From Gimesia benthica (GTDB lineage: Bacteria; Planctomycetota; Planctomycetia; Planctomycetales; Planctomycetaceae): a stretch of 64,000 bases of DNA. Made by a program: the position numbers and the translations under genes. The notes under the pieces were generated by a model. That model was not told the origin of the DNA, did not search any database, and saw nothing but the letters and a program-made list of their open reading frames with translations. The DNA lies in NCBI RefSeq assembly GCF_009720525.1, contig NZ_CP043930.1:5778001-5842000 (forward strand), in the 5' to 3' direction. Within the stretch, counting starts at the first letter, position 1. Every line of letters starts with the position of its first letter. This document shows, in pieces, positions 51,553-60,625 of this stretch.

Positions 51553-54500
51553 TTATCCGTTGGTGCGGATGGTCATTGCTTTGATGGGGGCGAGCAGGCG
51601 ACTGAAGTCACGGACGCAGTCCATGGTGGAAGAGATTTCTTCCTGGAGCTTCTCGGTATGCGAACCGTAGCCGAGCCGCCGGGCGAGGAATTCGAACTCT
51701 TCCTGATCCTGAGGGGGAACCGTCAGGTCCCTGGCGTTGCCGCGCACCATGCGCAGAGCATCAATGAGCCTGCGGAGAAAGATGTAGGCGTCGCGAAGTT
51801 TGTAGAAGTCGTCGGGACTGATCAGCCCCAGTTTTTTAAGGGACTCAATGCCTTCGAGAGTGTTTGTGGTTCGCAGTCCGGGATTGCGGTGCCCGTATGT
51901 GATCTGCATACCCTGGATCAGGTATTCACAATCAACGAGTCCACCGTCCCCGAGCTTGGCGTTGATGGTTCCCCCTTTGACGAGCTGCTGAATCTGCTTT
52001 TCCCGCATGGCGAGCATGGCAGCGACGTCGAACGGTTTGCCGGAGTAGATAATTTCATCCCTGACGCGGACGATCTGGTTTCCAAATTCCACATCGCCTG
52101 AGATCGGGCGGAGTTTGACCAGTGCCTGACGTTCATAAGGCCAGGCAGCTCCTTCGTGAGAGAAATAGCTTTGGAAGGCTTCAGCTGAGACAGCCAGACT
52201 GCCCGCCTGTCCGTACGGACGTAACCGCAGGTCGATCTGGAAAATACCTTCGCTGCGGGTTTTAATCATCTTGGTGAATTTTTCCACCAGCTTCAGGTAG
52301 TATTCATTATTCGTGATGACTTCGGCTCCATCCGTCTGCCCGGCACCTTCGTAAATAAACATCAGCTCAATGTCAGAGGCGAAGCCGAGTTCGCGTCCGC
52401 CACACTTTCCGAGTGCACAGATCGAAAGATGGCAGGGGCCACCCGATTCCAGTTGCGGCTCGCCATAGCGTTCCTGTAACTGTTGATGGCAGACTTCGTA
52501 TGCGCCTTCCACCACAACCTCTGCGACATCGGTTAATTCGTCTGAGAACTGGCCGAATTCAGAGATGTGACCCAGTATATGCCGCATGTCGGTACGCAGC
52601 ATGGCTCGATCTTTGAAGGCGTTTAGCCGTTCCTGCTGTTCTTCAGGAGTCGATGCCTCAGCGAGCTCTTCGGTGAGTTCGGCCTGGAGTTCCTCCAGGG
52701 GAATCCGGTTTTTCAATTCTTCCACATTGGCAACAACGGGGAACAGATTGGAATGCTGCAAGCGGAGGAAGTCTTCCCAGAGGAAGTCACTGACCCCCAG
52801 CAGACGTGCCAGGGCACTGAGCACGCTGGTACGCTCCAGTGAGGAAATTTCTTCGACCCAGTTGGGTTGCTTGAAAAGATGCTCCAGGAACTCGCGGAAG
52901 TGCAGCAGTGCCGATTCCGGATTGGGAGAGCGGGGGAGCAGGTGTGTGAAGTGTTTAATCAAGACGATCGCGGCACGCAGTCCCTGTTGCTGGGCTTCCG
53001 CACTGATTTTTTCCCCTTTATCATCGGTGACATACAGCACATCGCTGACGCGGGTTCCTTCCGAATCGATTACCATGCGGGCGATATCGATGCCGCTCAT
53101 CGAGAGGGCGTTGGTCAACTCATACAGGAAGCCGGTGGTATCTTCAGACTGGATGCGGAGAATGGTGTGCCGACTGTCAGTCTCGTTGTCGACTTCAATT
53201 TCAACCGGGTACAGCACCTGGCTGGCCTGTGCGAGATCATGCAGGCCGGCGGCGACGCGTTTGGCAAGTTCTCCCACAGCTTCCTGGGGATTCCCCGATT
53301 CGACTTTGTGCAGCAACTGGGAAAGGTCGTTACGGTAGTCGGTCCAGATATTCGGTTCCACGGCAGGGCCGGAGGCTTTAACATCCAGCACGATGACGAA
53401 CTTGCGGGTGTTTTTGGTCTTCTCACTCGGTTTGGTAGACCGCCCGGAAGCGGGAGCCGGTTTGACCTTCTGGTTGGTAAACAGGTGCCCTTTCTCAATG
53501 TCGAATCCGTAGACAAACAGCAGACCGCAAATCAGGGACAGGTCGCCGGTCTGGTCAAAGCCGACCATGGTCAGACGCAATTGATTGTTAGGGCGCTTTT
53601 CCGTTTCGAACTCAACGATGTTGGTCTCGCTCAGTTTGCGAGCCATCTGGCTGTGCTGCTCGGTCTCTTGTTCATTAAAGACTTTGGTATAAGAGGCCGC
53701 CATCATTCCGATGGGATTGCTGTCCTGCTCGGAATGCGTGGAGTGTTTTCCTGTTTTGTTTTCAGCGGGATCGTAGATGTATTTTCTGTAGATGCTGCGA
53801 ACCGCTTTGCGGTGTTGTTCATAATACTGCACCAGCTGTTTGCCGTCCTGGAAATCAAGCCGCCGGGCGAGGTAAGCCAGTTCCCGCTCATCGGTGGGCA
53901 TGTGATGCTCCTGGTTATAGTGCATCAGCTGCAGCGCGTGTTCAATTTTTCGAAAGAAGACATAGCCGCTGGTCAGGTGGCGATATTCATCCGCCTGGAT
54001 GAGGCCGTGATCGACGAGTCGCACAAGCCCGTCCAGCGTATTGATGCTGCGAATCGAGGGGTATTTCGCACCGTTGGCCATCTGCAGGTACTGAGTCGTG
54101 AACTCCACATCGCGGATAGAGCCTTTGCCAGATTTGACTTCGCCCCATTCCTTGCCTTTTTTCTTCAGGGTCTCTTCAATCCGTTGTTTCATCTCCAGCA
54201 CATTTTTGCGGACTTCTTCTGAATCGCAGTTGAAGATCTGTGGTTCGATGCGGCGGAAGAACTCCATGCCCAGTTTCTGATTGCCGGCGATCACGCGGGC
54301 TTTCAGCATCGCCTGCTTTTCCCAGAGGCGACCATGTTTGGCGAAGTAATCGACGTAAGCGTCGACCGTGGTCACCAGCGCACCAGAGCGTCCCCAGGGA
54401 CGAAGACGCATATCAACGCGGTACAGGAAGCCTTCAGCCGTCGATTCCATCAGGGACTTGATGAGTTTCTGGCCGAGCTGCCAGTATTTGGTGGAGTCCT

Positions 54501-55251
54501 GTCCGGAGATGAAGACGAGGTCGATGTCCGAACTGTAGTTCAATTCTTCCCCACCCAGTTTACCAAAGGCCAGGACGGCGAAGTCATCCAGGGGCAGATC
54601 CATGTCTTCTGAGAGAACGGTCAAACAGGATTGCACCAGTCCGTCAGCCAGTAGCGAAAGCTGGACAGTGATGTTTTTGAGGTCCATCAGGCCGAAGGTG
54701 TCACAAGCACCGATGCGGAGCAGTTCCCAGCGCTGGAAACGACGAACGGCATCGAATTTTTCGGCGACACTGCCGGTCTCCTGCCGCATGATGGCCATTG
54801 CTTCTGAGAAGAACTGCTGCTGACTTTTGAATTCGGCAATCCGGTTGTAGCGGGTCAATCGTTCGAGGTAGTCGGGGTTCTTGAGGAGAATTTCCGTGAG
54901 GAACTGACTGCCGACGAAGAGCCGGACCAGAATTTCGACGGCTCGTGGATTCTGTGTAAGGAACTCGAGCATCGTTTCGGGTTCCGAAACGCTGTTCATG
55001 AACCGTTCGAAGTTGATCAGGGAGCCATCTGGAGTTGCGGCATCGGTCAGTGCCTGGAGCAGGGTTGGCAGAATCTGGGTTAATTCTTTACGAATCTGGG
55101 GCGTTGTGCACAGCTCCCGCAGTCGAATCAGCGCACGTTCCTGATCGCTAAATCCGATGCTGGCCAGGATGTCTCTGACTTCGGGATCGCTGACGGTATA
55201 TTTCTGATCCAGAAGAATTTCCGGGTTGTCATAGATGACGGGGCTATTCAT
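51553..55251 (-). CDS. glnE: Glutamine-synthetase adenylyltransferase/adenylyl-removing enzyme (GlnE) with inserted ACT-like region
   Basis: GlnE adds AMP to, and removes AMP from, glutamine synthetase. This version is 1,232 residues, about 270 longer than typical GlnE. The N-terminal half carries FGKLGGEELNYSSDIDLVFI (Asp242-x-Asp244) and SGKGSIRDVEFTTQYLQM. The C-terminal half carries LGKCGGRELGFASDIELMFI (Asp960-x-Glu962) and DGGLVDCEYLIQGMQITYGH. Between them (about residues 500-770) lie two beta-alpha-beta segments: LRLTMVGFDQTGDLSLICGL (about 558-592) and TILRIQSEDTTGFLYELTNA through MSGIDIARMVIDSEG to DVLYVTD (about 695-743). The second is a clear ACT domain of the GlnD kind. No PII or GlnA gene is nearby. 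The ATG at 55251 lacks a ribosome-binding site. A DxE pair replaces DxD in the second site. Confidence 0.88.
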   Translation of the reverse strand: MNSPVIYDNPEILLDQKYTVSDPEVRDILASIGFSDQERALIRLRELCTTPQIRKELTQILPTLLQALTDAATPDGSLINFERFMNSVSEPETMLEFLTQNPRAVEILVRLFVGSQFLTEILLKNPDYLERLTRYNRIAEFKSQQQFFSEAMAIMRQETGSVAEKFDAVRRFQRWELLRIGACDTFGLMDLKNITVQLSLLADGLVQSCLTVLSEDMDLPLDDFAVLAFGKLGGEELNYSSDIDLVFISGQDSTKYWQLGQKLIKSLMESTAEGFLYRVDMRLRPWGRSGALVTTVDAYVDYFAKHGRLWEKQAMLKARVIAGNQKLGMEFFRRIEPQIFNCDSEEVRKNVLEMKQRIEETLKKKGKEWGEVKSGKGSIRDVEFTTQYLQMANGAKYPSIRSINTLDGLVRLVDHGLIQADEYRHLTSGYVFFRKIEHALQLMHYNQEHHMPTDERELAYLARRLDFQDGKQLVQYYEQHRKAVRSIYRKYIYDPAENKTGKHSTHSEQDSNPIGMMAASYTKVFNEQETEQHSQMARKLSETNIVEFETEKRPNNQLRLTMVGFDQTGDLSLICGLLFVYGFDIEKGHLFTNQKVKPAPASGRSTKPSEKTKNTRKFVIVLDVKASGPAVEPNIWTDYRNDLSQLLHKVESGNPQEAVGELAKRVAAGLHDLAQASQVLYPVEIEVDNETDSRHTILRIQSEDTTGFLYELTNALSMSGIDIARMVIDSEGTRVSDVLYVTDDKGEKISAEAQQQGLRAAIVLIKHFTHLLPRSPNPESALLHFREFLEHLFKQPNWVEEISSLERTSVLSALARLLGVSDFLWEDFLRLQHSNLFPVVANVEELKNRIPLEELQAELTEELAEASTPEEQQERLNAFKDRAMLRTDMRHILGHISEFGQFSDELTDVAEVVVEGAYEVCHQQLQERYGEPQLESGGPCHLSICALGKCGGRELGFASDIELMFIYEGAGQTDGAEVITNNEYYLKLVEKFTKMIKTRSEGIFQIDLRLRPYGQAGSLAVSAEAFQSYFSHEGAAWPYERQALVKLRPISGDVEFGNQIVRVRDEIIYSGKPFDVAAMLAMREKQIQQLVKGGTINAKLGDGGLVDCEYLIQGMQITYGHRNPGLRTTNTLEGIESLKKLGLISPDDFYKLRDAYIFLRRLIDALRMVRGNARDLTVPPQDQEEFEFLARRLGYGSHTEKLQEEISSTMDCVRDFSRLLAPIKAMTIRTNG

Positions 55252-55591
55252 ATAATTAACAGAACCTGTAGGTCGTGAATTCTGAGATTCAGGATATCGA
55301 AAATCCGGTCGCGTTGGTCGAGGAACACTCTACTGATGTGGTTCTCCTGTCCTCGTGGAGCGATGGGAGCCTGTCTGGTTCAAGTGCTGTGAAGTGTCAC
55401 CACATTATAGGGTGATATCGAGTGTAAAAGAAGTTACTCTCCGTTTGAAGTGCAACTAATTCGAAGCTGTTTTCAGGGAAGCCTTTGCAGTTGCTTTTCT
55501 CCGATCAGTCATCTAGTCTGGAATGATTAAATAAAGGTCATTTACTGCGTCGTTTTCCCAAACCGCGGTACTCAAAACAGAGAGAAAACTG
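55252..55591. other. Divergent intergenic region between glnE and the Tat beta-propeller gene
   Basis: About 340 bases, A/T-rich, expected to hold both promoters. No NtrC- or sigma-54-like site or other regulatory motif was recognisable by eye, and no coding region is supported. Confidence 0.4.
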
Positions 55592-56878
<1,287 letters not shown>

Positions 56879-56894
56879 GACGCAGCATGACGGA

Positions 56895-58742
56895 TTATTC
56901 GGTCCCTGCGCCGACCCTGTCTGAGGTTTTCTCTGCGGGAGATTCGGGGAGCACTTCCCGGGTAATCATGACCTGATAGAATTTATTCCGTTTGAGTGCA
57001 CGGTCCAGCGCTCCCTGGTCGACAGCACTGCGATTTTCGAATGTGATCTCTTTCTTATCGGGATTGAAGTGCACCGTTTCCTGATCGACCCAGACAAACC
57101 CTTTCAGTAAGCGGCGTGCTGAGTCGGTAACGTTGTCACCGCCGTAAACGCCATAGTGGATGATATATTTCTGCTTTTCCGTGGCAGCGGGGGGCATGTT
57201 ACCTGGTGAAGACGGCGTGGCATCCGGGGACGAATTCCCCAAATTCTGTGCTAGGTTCAGATCCTCTTCCTTGAGTTTGATCCATTCCGAATCAACTCGG
57301 ATCCCTGCGCTGGATAACGCACTCTCAGCCCTAATCTCAATTCCGAATTTACCGTCATTGGCTTTGACTTTGATGGCCGCCCACTTCTGGTCATAATTCA
57401 TCACCAGGGAGTCGGGGATGTATTCTTTAATACCTCTAAGTGATCTTTCAGCCATGCGCTGGGCCGCGATGGGATTAAATGTGTCACCAGGAAAGCGTAG
57501 GCGGTTTATACTTTCAATTCGGAATGTCATGAGATCAATATTCTGATCGTCCTCAGCTGACTCGTTATCGATTGGTAAGATTTTGAGGGGCGCGTCAGAC
57601 AGCAGCATGACTTTAGTCGATTTCTGGTTGGCAATTTTATCCCTGAGGTTCTGCGGAAGTTCGCCGGCATAATCGAAGGTAATTGTCATCTCGTAAAAAT
57701 TGATGATGACGTTGTCGCCTTTCGTCCCGAGGATGGCGACGTCGAATGAGGACTCAAGCGAATTCAGAAAAAAGGGCGCTTGTTTTTTCAGCTTTTGTTC
57801 AAACTCGGGAGTGAAACCAGCGATTTGAAACCGGTATCTCCGAGTTTCTCCGTCCCGGGCGATTCTCACTTTCTCCAGCGACGCGCGCATCTTTTCAAGA
57901 TGAGCGGACGCCGAACTGCCTGAGTCAATATTTCGTTTTGTCTGGCGGGTCTTATCGATACGCGACTGGGCCGCCTGTTTCATCGCAGCCAGTTGTGGAT
58001 CAAGTCCGGGAGAACCATCTTCCTGAGGTTGTGAAGGTTGTGCCTTTAGTTGATCCTGAATCCACTTGATTCCCTGGGGAACTCCTTCATCGACCATGGT
58101 CTGATAATGGTCGCTGCCGTTACTCGCCACGAACTTCACATCGACTCCCTGTGCTTTCAACTGTTCTGCGAACTGTCGCGATGCCACGAAGGAGGTCACC
58201 TGATCTCCGCGTGCATGGAACAGGAAAACGGGGCACTGGATTGTCTGAGCATGTTCTTTGGGAGAACTGAGGCGGATGAATTCTTCGACATCGGGAATCA
58301 ACGGTTTGATTTCACCGAGATGGTTTGCAAAGAACTTCTGGGGATCGACAGAGGGGGCATAGGCGAGGCAGCCTTTGATCGTGTCAGGATCCCAGAAATG
58401 CTGATAACTGTGTTCCGCAAACAGTAGCGAGAGGGTGGCGGCTGAACTGTGGCCGGCCAGGAAGATGTTGCTGGTGTCAATTTCCGGTATAGTTGACTTA
58501 GCCAGCGAGAGGGCCTGGGCATAGTTCAACATGCCGGCTTTACTTCTACGAAAGGCCTCATGTGCCTTGATGAACTCGGCATTGCTGGTCTGATCGCCAG
58601 CACCGAGGTCACCGTCGATGGAAAAGGTGATCACAGCGAAGCCGGCTTTGACGTAAGGTTCGTGTTCCGGGTTCTGCGTGTTAACGGTATCGTCGATTTC
58701 CATGCCTGTCAGCAGTGTAGAGCCGGCCGGGGGAACAATCAC
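56895..58742 (-). CDS. Alpha/beta hydrolase (dienelactone-hydrolase/prolyl-oligopeptidase-like), C-terminal fragment of a frameshifted gene
   Basis: The fragment is 615 residues from an internal GTG. The same frame is open upstream and encodes FLPPKGQGEKFPCVIVPPAG if one base is added to the G5 run at 58771-58775. This joins it to the frame at 58739-59326. The hydrolase core shows the nucleophile elbow LAGHSSAATLSLL, the acid segment VFLFHARGDQVTSF and the His segment SNGSDHYQTMVDEGVP, completing a Ser-Asp-His triad. The region after about residue 240 is an additional domain of unknown type with a Pro/Gln/Ser linker (PSQPQEDGSPGLDPQLAAM, then SSPDATPSSPGNMPPAATEK). In the repaired gene (59754 to 56895, about 953 residues) the hydrolase lies outside the membrane after four helices. 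The short GTGA overlap with 58739-59326 is an alternative to the frameshift. Confidence 0.72.
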   Translation of the reverse strand: MIVPPAGSTLLTGMEIDDTVNTQNPEHEPYVKAGFAVITFSIDGDLGAGDQTSNAEFIKAHEAFRRSKAGMLNYAQALSLAKSTIPEIDTSNIFLAGHSSAATLSLLFAEHSYQHFWDPDTIKGCLAYAPSVDPQKFFANHLGEIKPLIPDVEEFIRLSSPKEHAQTIQCPVFLFHARGDQVTSFVASRQFAEQLKAQGVDVKFVASNGSDHYQTMVDEGVPQGIKWIQDQLKAQPSQPQEDGSPGLDPQLAAMKQAAQSRIDKTRQTKRNIDSGSSASAHLEKMRASLEKVRIARDGETRRYRFQIAGFTPEFEQKLKKQAPFFLNSLESSFDVAILGTKGDNVIINFYEMTITFDYAGELPQNLRDKIANQKSTKVMLLSDAPLKILPIDNESAEDDQNIDLMTFRIESINRLRFPGDTFNPIAAQRMAERSLRGIKEYIPDSLVMNYDQKWAAIKVKANDGKFGIEIRAESALSSAGIRVDSEWIKLKEEDLNLAQNLGNSSPDATPSSPGNMPPAATEKQKYIIHYGVYGGDNVTDSARRLLKGFVWVDQETVHFNPDKKEITFENRSAVDQGALDRALKRNKFYQVMITREVLPESPAEKTSDRVGAGTE

Positions 58743-59326
58743 GCAGGGGAATTTCTCTCCTTGTCCTTTCGGGGGAGGAAAACACGAAACTTCATCCGGC
58801 TGGCAGGCGCATCTGGCTGATCGGGATCAGGGGAACTGGTCACTTCAAACATCCTGCCGATGGAGGCAGAAGGTCGTTCCTGAAAAACGTTGGCCGAGGT
58901 ATTTCCGGGTTCCGCCCATTCCAGAGGCAGGGGAGTATGTATCTGGATGTGAAATTCCTTCAGGTCCTCGAGGTCAACATCCGCATCCGGATCGACCTGA
59001 GCGACGTTGTTCTGTGCGCGTCCGCCCGGACCAACTTTCGCGAAGGGACCGGATTGCGTTTCTTTCGCGATGATCAGGGACAGGCCCACAACCAGGTAGA
59101 CTACTACTCCGCTGAAGATCGCGGCAAAGGGCCCTTTGGTTCGCTCAAAACGGGTGATGGCATAAAAGAGCGAATACAGGGGCACGAAGAAACAGAGCAG
59201 AAATTCACCAAAGCTCTCCTCCGCTGCCAGAATCAGCAGTCCGATGCCGCCGACGGCCGTACACCCCATGGCGAAGAAAACGACGATGAACATCACAATC
59301 GTTGTACTGACAGTATTACCTGTCAC
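58739..59326 (-). CDS. Membrane segment between zinc ribbon and hydrolase (middle fragment of a frameshifted gene)
   Basis: The 195-residue frame starts at a GTG that is probably internal. It contains three membrane helices (TTIVMFIVVFFAMGCTAVGG, FLLCFFVPLYSLFYAI, FSGVVVYLVVGLSLIIA), and in the same frame upstream LPFVVFPLAILLCLYSFFFV supplies a fourth. The helices are followed by an extracytoplasmic linker with acidic residues (VDPDADVDLEDLKEFHIQIH). It ends FRVFLPRKDKERNSPA after the run at 58771-58775; the adjacent frame reads FRVFLPPKGQGEKFPC instead, which continues into the hydrolase. On either side the frame breaks at a G/C run. Confidence 0.65.
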   Translation of the reverse strand: MTGNTVSTTIVMFIVVFFAMGCTAVGGIGLLILAAEESFGEFLLCFFVPLYSLFYAITRFERTKGPFAAIFSGVVVYLVVGLSLIIAKETQSGPFAKVGPGGRAQNNVAQVDPDADVDLEDLKEFHIQIHTPLPLEWAEPGNTSANVFQERPSASIGRMFEVTSSPDPDQPDAPASRMKFRVFLPRKDKERNSPA

Positions 59327-59754
59327 AAAAAAGAAGCTGTACAGGCAGAGCAGTATGGCCAGGGGAAAGACGACAAACGGGAGAAGCCATATTTGCGCAG
59401 CGCGCCCAGAAAGCTCTGCTGCGATTTCGACTTTTTACGGGTCGGTTTTGGTTTCTGCCGGGGCTGTTTCGCAGGTCTGACGGCGGGACCATCACTCAGG
59501 TCGTCTTCCCAGTCAGTTTCATCCTCTTCCAGGAACAGGGGTTCGTCTGACTCGTCTTCAAAACCAAACTCATCATCCTGCGGGGAGCGACGACTCGGCT
59601 GCTTGCGTGGACCGGACGATTTCCGGGCCGGTTTTTCAATGACAAATGGCGTCTCACATTTCGGGCATTTGACTTTCTTCCCGAAAGCAGCCTGGGACTT
59701 GATATTGAAACTCGCTGCGCAATGGGGGCAGGAAATCGATGCAGGGGAGGCCAT
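59323..59754 (-). CDS. MJ0042-type zinc-ribbon N-terminus (first fragment of a frameshifted gene)
   Basis: The ATG at 59754 gives MASPASISCPHCAASFNIKS; an in-frame TTG 21 bases upstream is less likely. Two CxxC pairs (C9-P-H-C12 and C30-P-K-C33) form an MJ0042-type zinc ribbon. An acidic disordered linker (DDEFGFEDESDEPLFLEEDE) and a basic stretch (RQKPKPTRKKSKSQQSFLGA) follow. After LRKYGFS the frame ends in a nonsense tail (RLSSFPWPYCSACTASFL), whereas the alternative frame continues into the membrane segment. One base added at 59379-59381 repairs it. The predicted single protein from 59754 to 56895 has a cytoplasmic ribbon, four helices and an alpha/beta hydrolase. Confidence 0.65.
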   Translation of the reverse strand: MASPASISCPHCAASFNIKSQAAFGKKVKCPKCETPFVIEKPARKSSGPRKQPSRRSPQDDEFGFEDESDEPLFLEEDETDWEDDLSDGPAVRPAKQPRQKPKPTRKKSKSQQSFLGALRKYGFSRLSSFPWPYCSACTASFL

Positions 59755-59893
59755 CTTAATGATCCGGACTTTCAATCAGTAGAATGTAGACAGAACGCAT
59801 GAGTACAGGTCTGCATTATTCTACTGACTGGCAGTACACGAATCAATTCGTGTTTCTCAGGTGTTCTCAACCGGAAATCAGCCGTTTGAGGTA

Positions 59894-60466
59894 TTATTTG
59901 GCCTGACTGGCGACCGTTTCTCGGAGCTCACGGACTTCGCGTTTGAGTTCGTGGACTTCATTGCGAAGCTGCTTGAGCAGTTCATGCACCTCAGGGCCGG
60001 CATGGGGTGGCCGATGTTCGGCATGCTGATGTCGTTCGAGGCGTTCGCGGAGGTGCTGTTCGTTTTCTTTGGCTTCCTGATGGATTCGATGAGCCAGATC
60101 GTGCATACCCGCCTGTTCGAGGTGCTCGGCTGCCACGTGCATGTTTTGAATCCGGTGACGATGTTCGTCCATCTCCCGTTCAATGTTTCGATGTTCTGCT
60201 TCAGCATGGGCCCGATGCCGCTCGTGTTCCGGATGATGTTCTCGCGGATGACGGTCCCGCGGATGAGGCGGATGTTCGGGACGTCGATCCCGTTCTCTCT
60301 CATCGGACTGAGCAAGGAAGAAATCTCGCTCCGCAGGATCTGCTGCTTCGTTTTCGATGCCGGGACGCATTGCTCTGACCGGTTTCTCTGATGACAGGGT
60401 GATGCCGGCACCTAAGAGGACGACAGCCAGCAGGACGAGCAGTGCGGTGACGATCATTGATCTCAT
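59894..60466 (-). CDS. Membrane-anchored, charged coiled-coil protein
   Basis: The product is 190 residues from the ATG at 60466. An N-terminal hydrophobic segment (MRSMIVTALLVLLAVVLLGA) is followed by a low-complexity His/Arg/Glu/Pro-rich stretch (RRPEHPPHPRDRHPREHHPE). The rest is a long coiled coil with heptad-like spacing (LRNEVHELKREVRELRETVA). The basic and acidic residues alternate densely. Overlapping frames on both strands are shadows of this repetitive composition. It might be a periplasmic stress or scaffold protein; no family is recognised. It lies 160 bases after the ABC exporter gene in the same direction. Confidence 0.68.
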   Translation of the reverse strand: MRSMIVTALLVLLAVVLLGAGITLSSEKPVRAMRPGIENEAADPAERDFFLAQSDERERDRRPEHPPHPRDRHPREHHPEHERHRAHAEAEHRNIEREMDEHRHRIQNMHVAAEHLEQAGMHDLAHRIHQEAKENEQHLRERLERHQHAEHRPPHAGPEVHELLKQLRNEVHELKREVRELRETVASQAK

Positions 60467-60625
60467 GATATTAATTCCCGGATTGAGCAGATAAGAAAAA
60501 ATAGACGGGCAGGAACGACTCACTCAAGTAGATATGATATCGATTCCCACCTGATGCGTCGAGTTTTTTAATCTGACTTCGAGGGGAATACCACACGGAA
60601 CCAGTGTTCCGTATTCTGGGACCTG

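Noticed and set aside
52867-54222. 451-codon plus-strand frame inside glnE
   Set aside because: Antisense to conserved GlnE motifs; no family resemblance or plausible start site.
59861-60391. Overlapping plus- and minus-strand frames over the charged coiled-coil gene
   Set aside because: Produced by the repetitive His/Arg/Glu composition; only the minus-strand frame at 59894-60466 has a membrane anchor and sensible coiled coil.
60595-60612. Hairpin ACGGAAC/GTTCCGT after the ABC exporter gene
   Set aside because: Short stem with no T-run in the minus direction; not convincing as a terminator.
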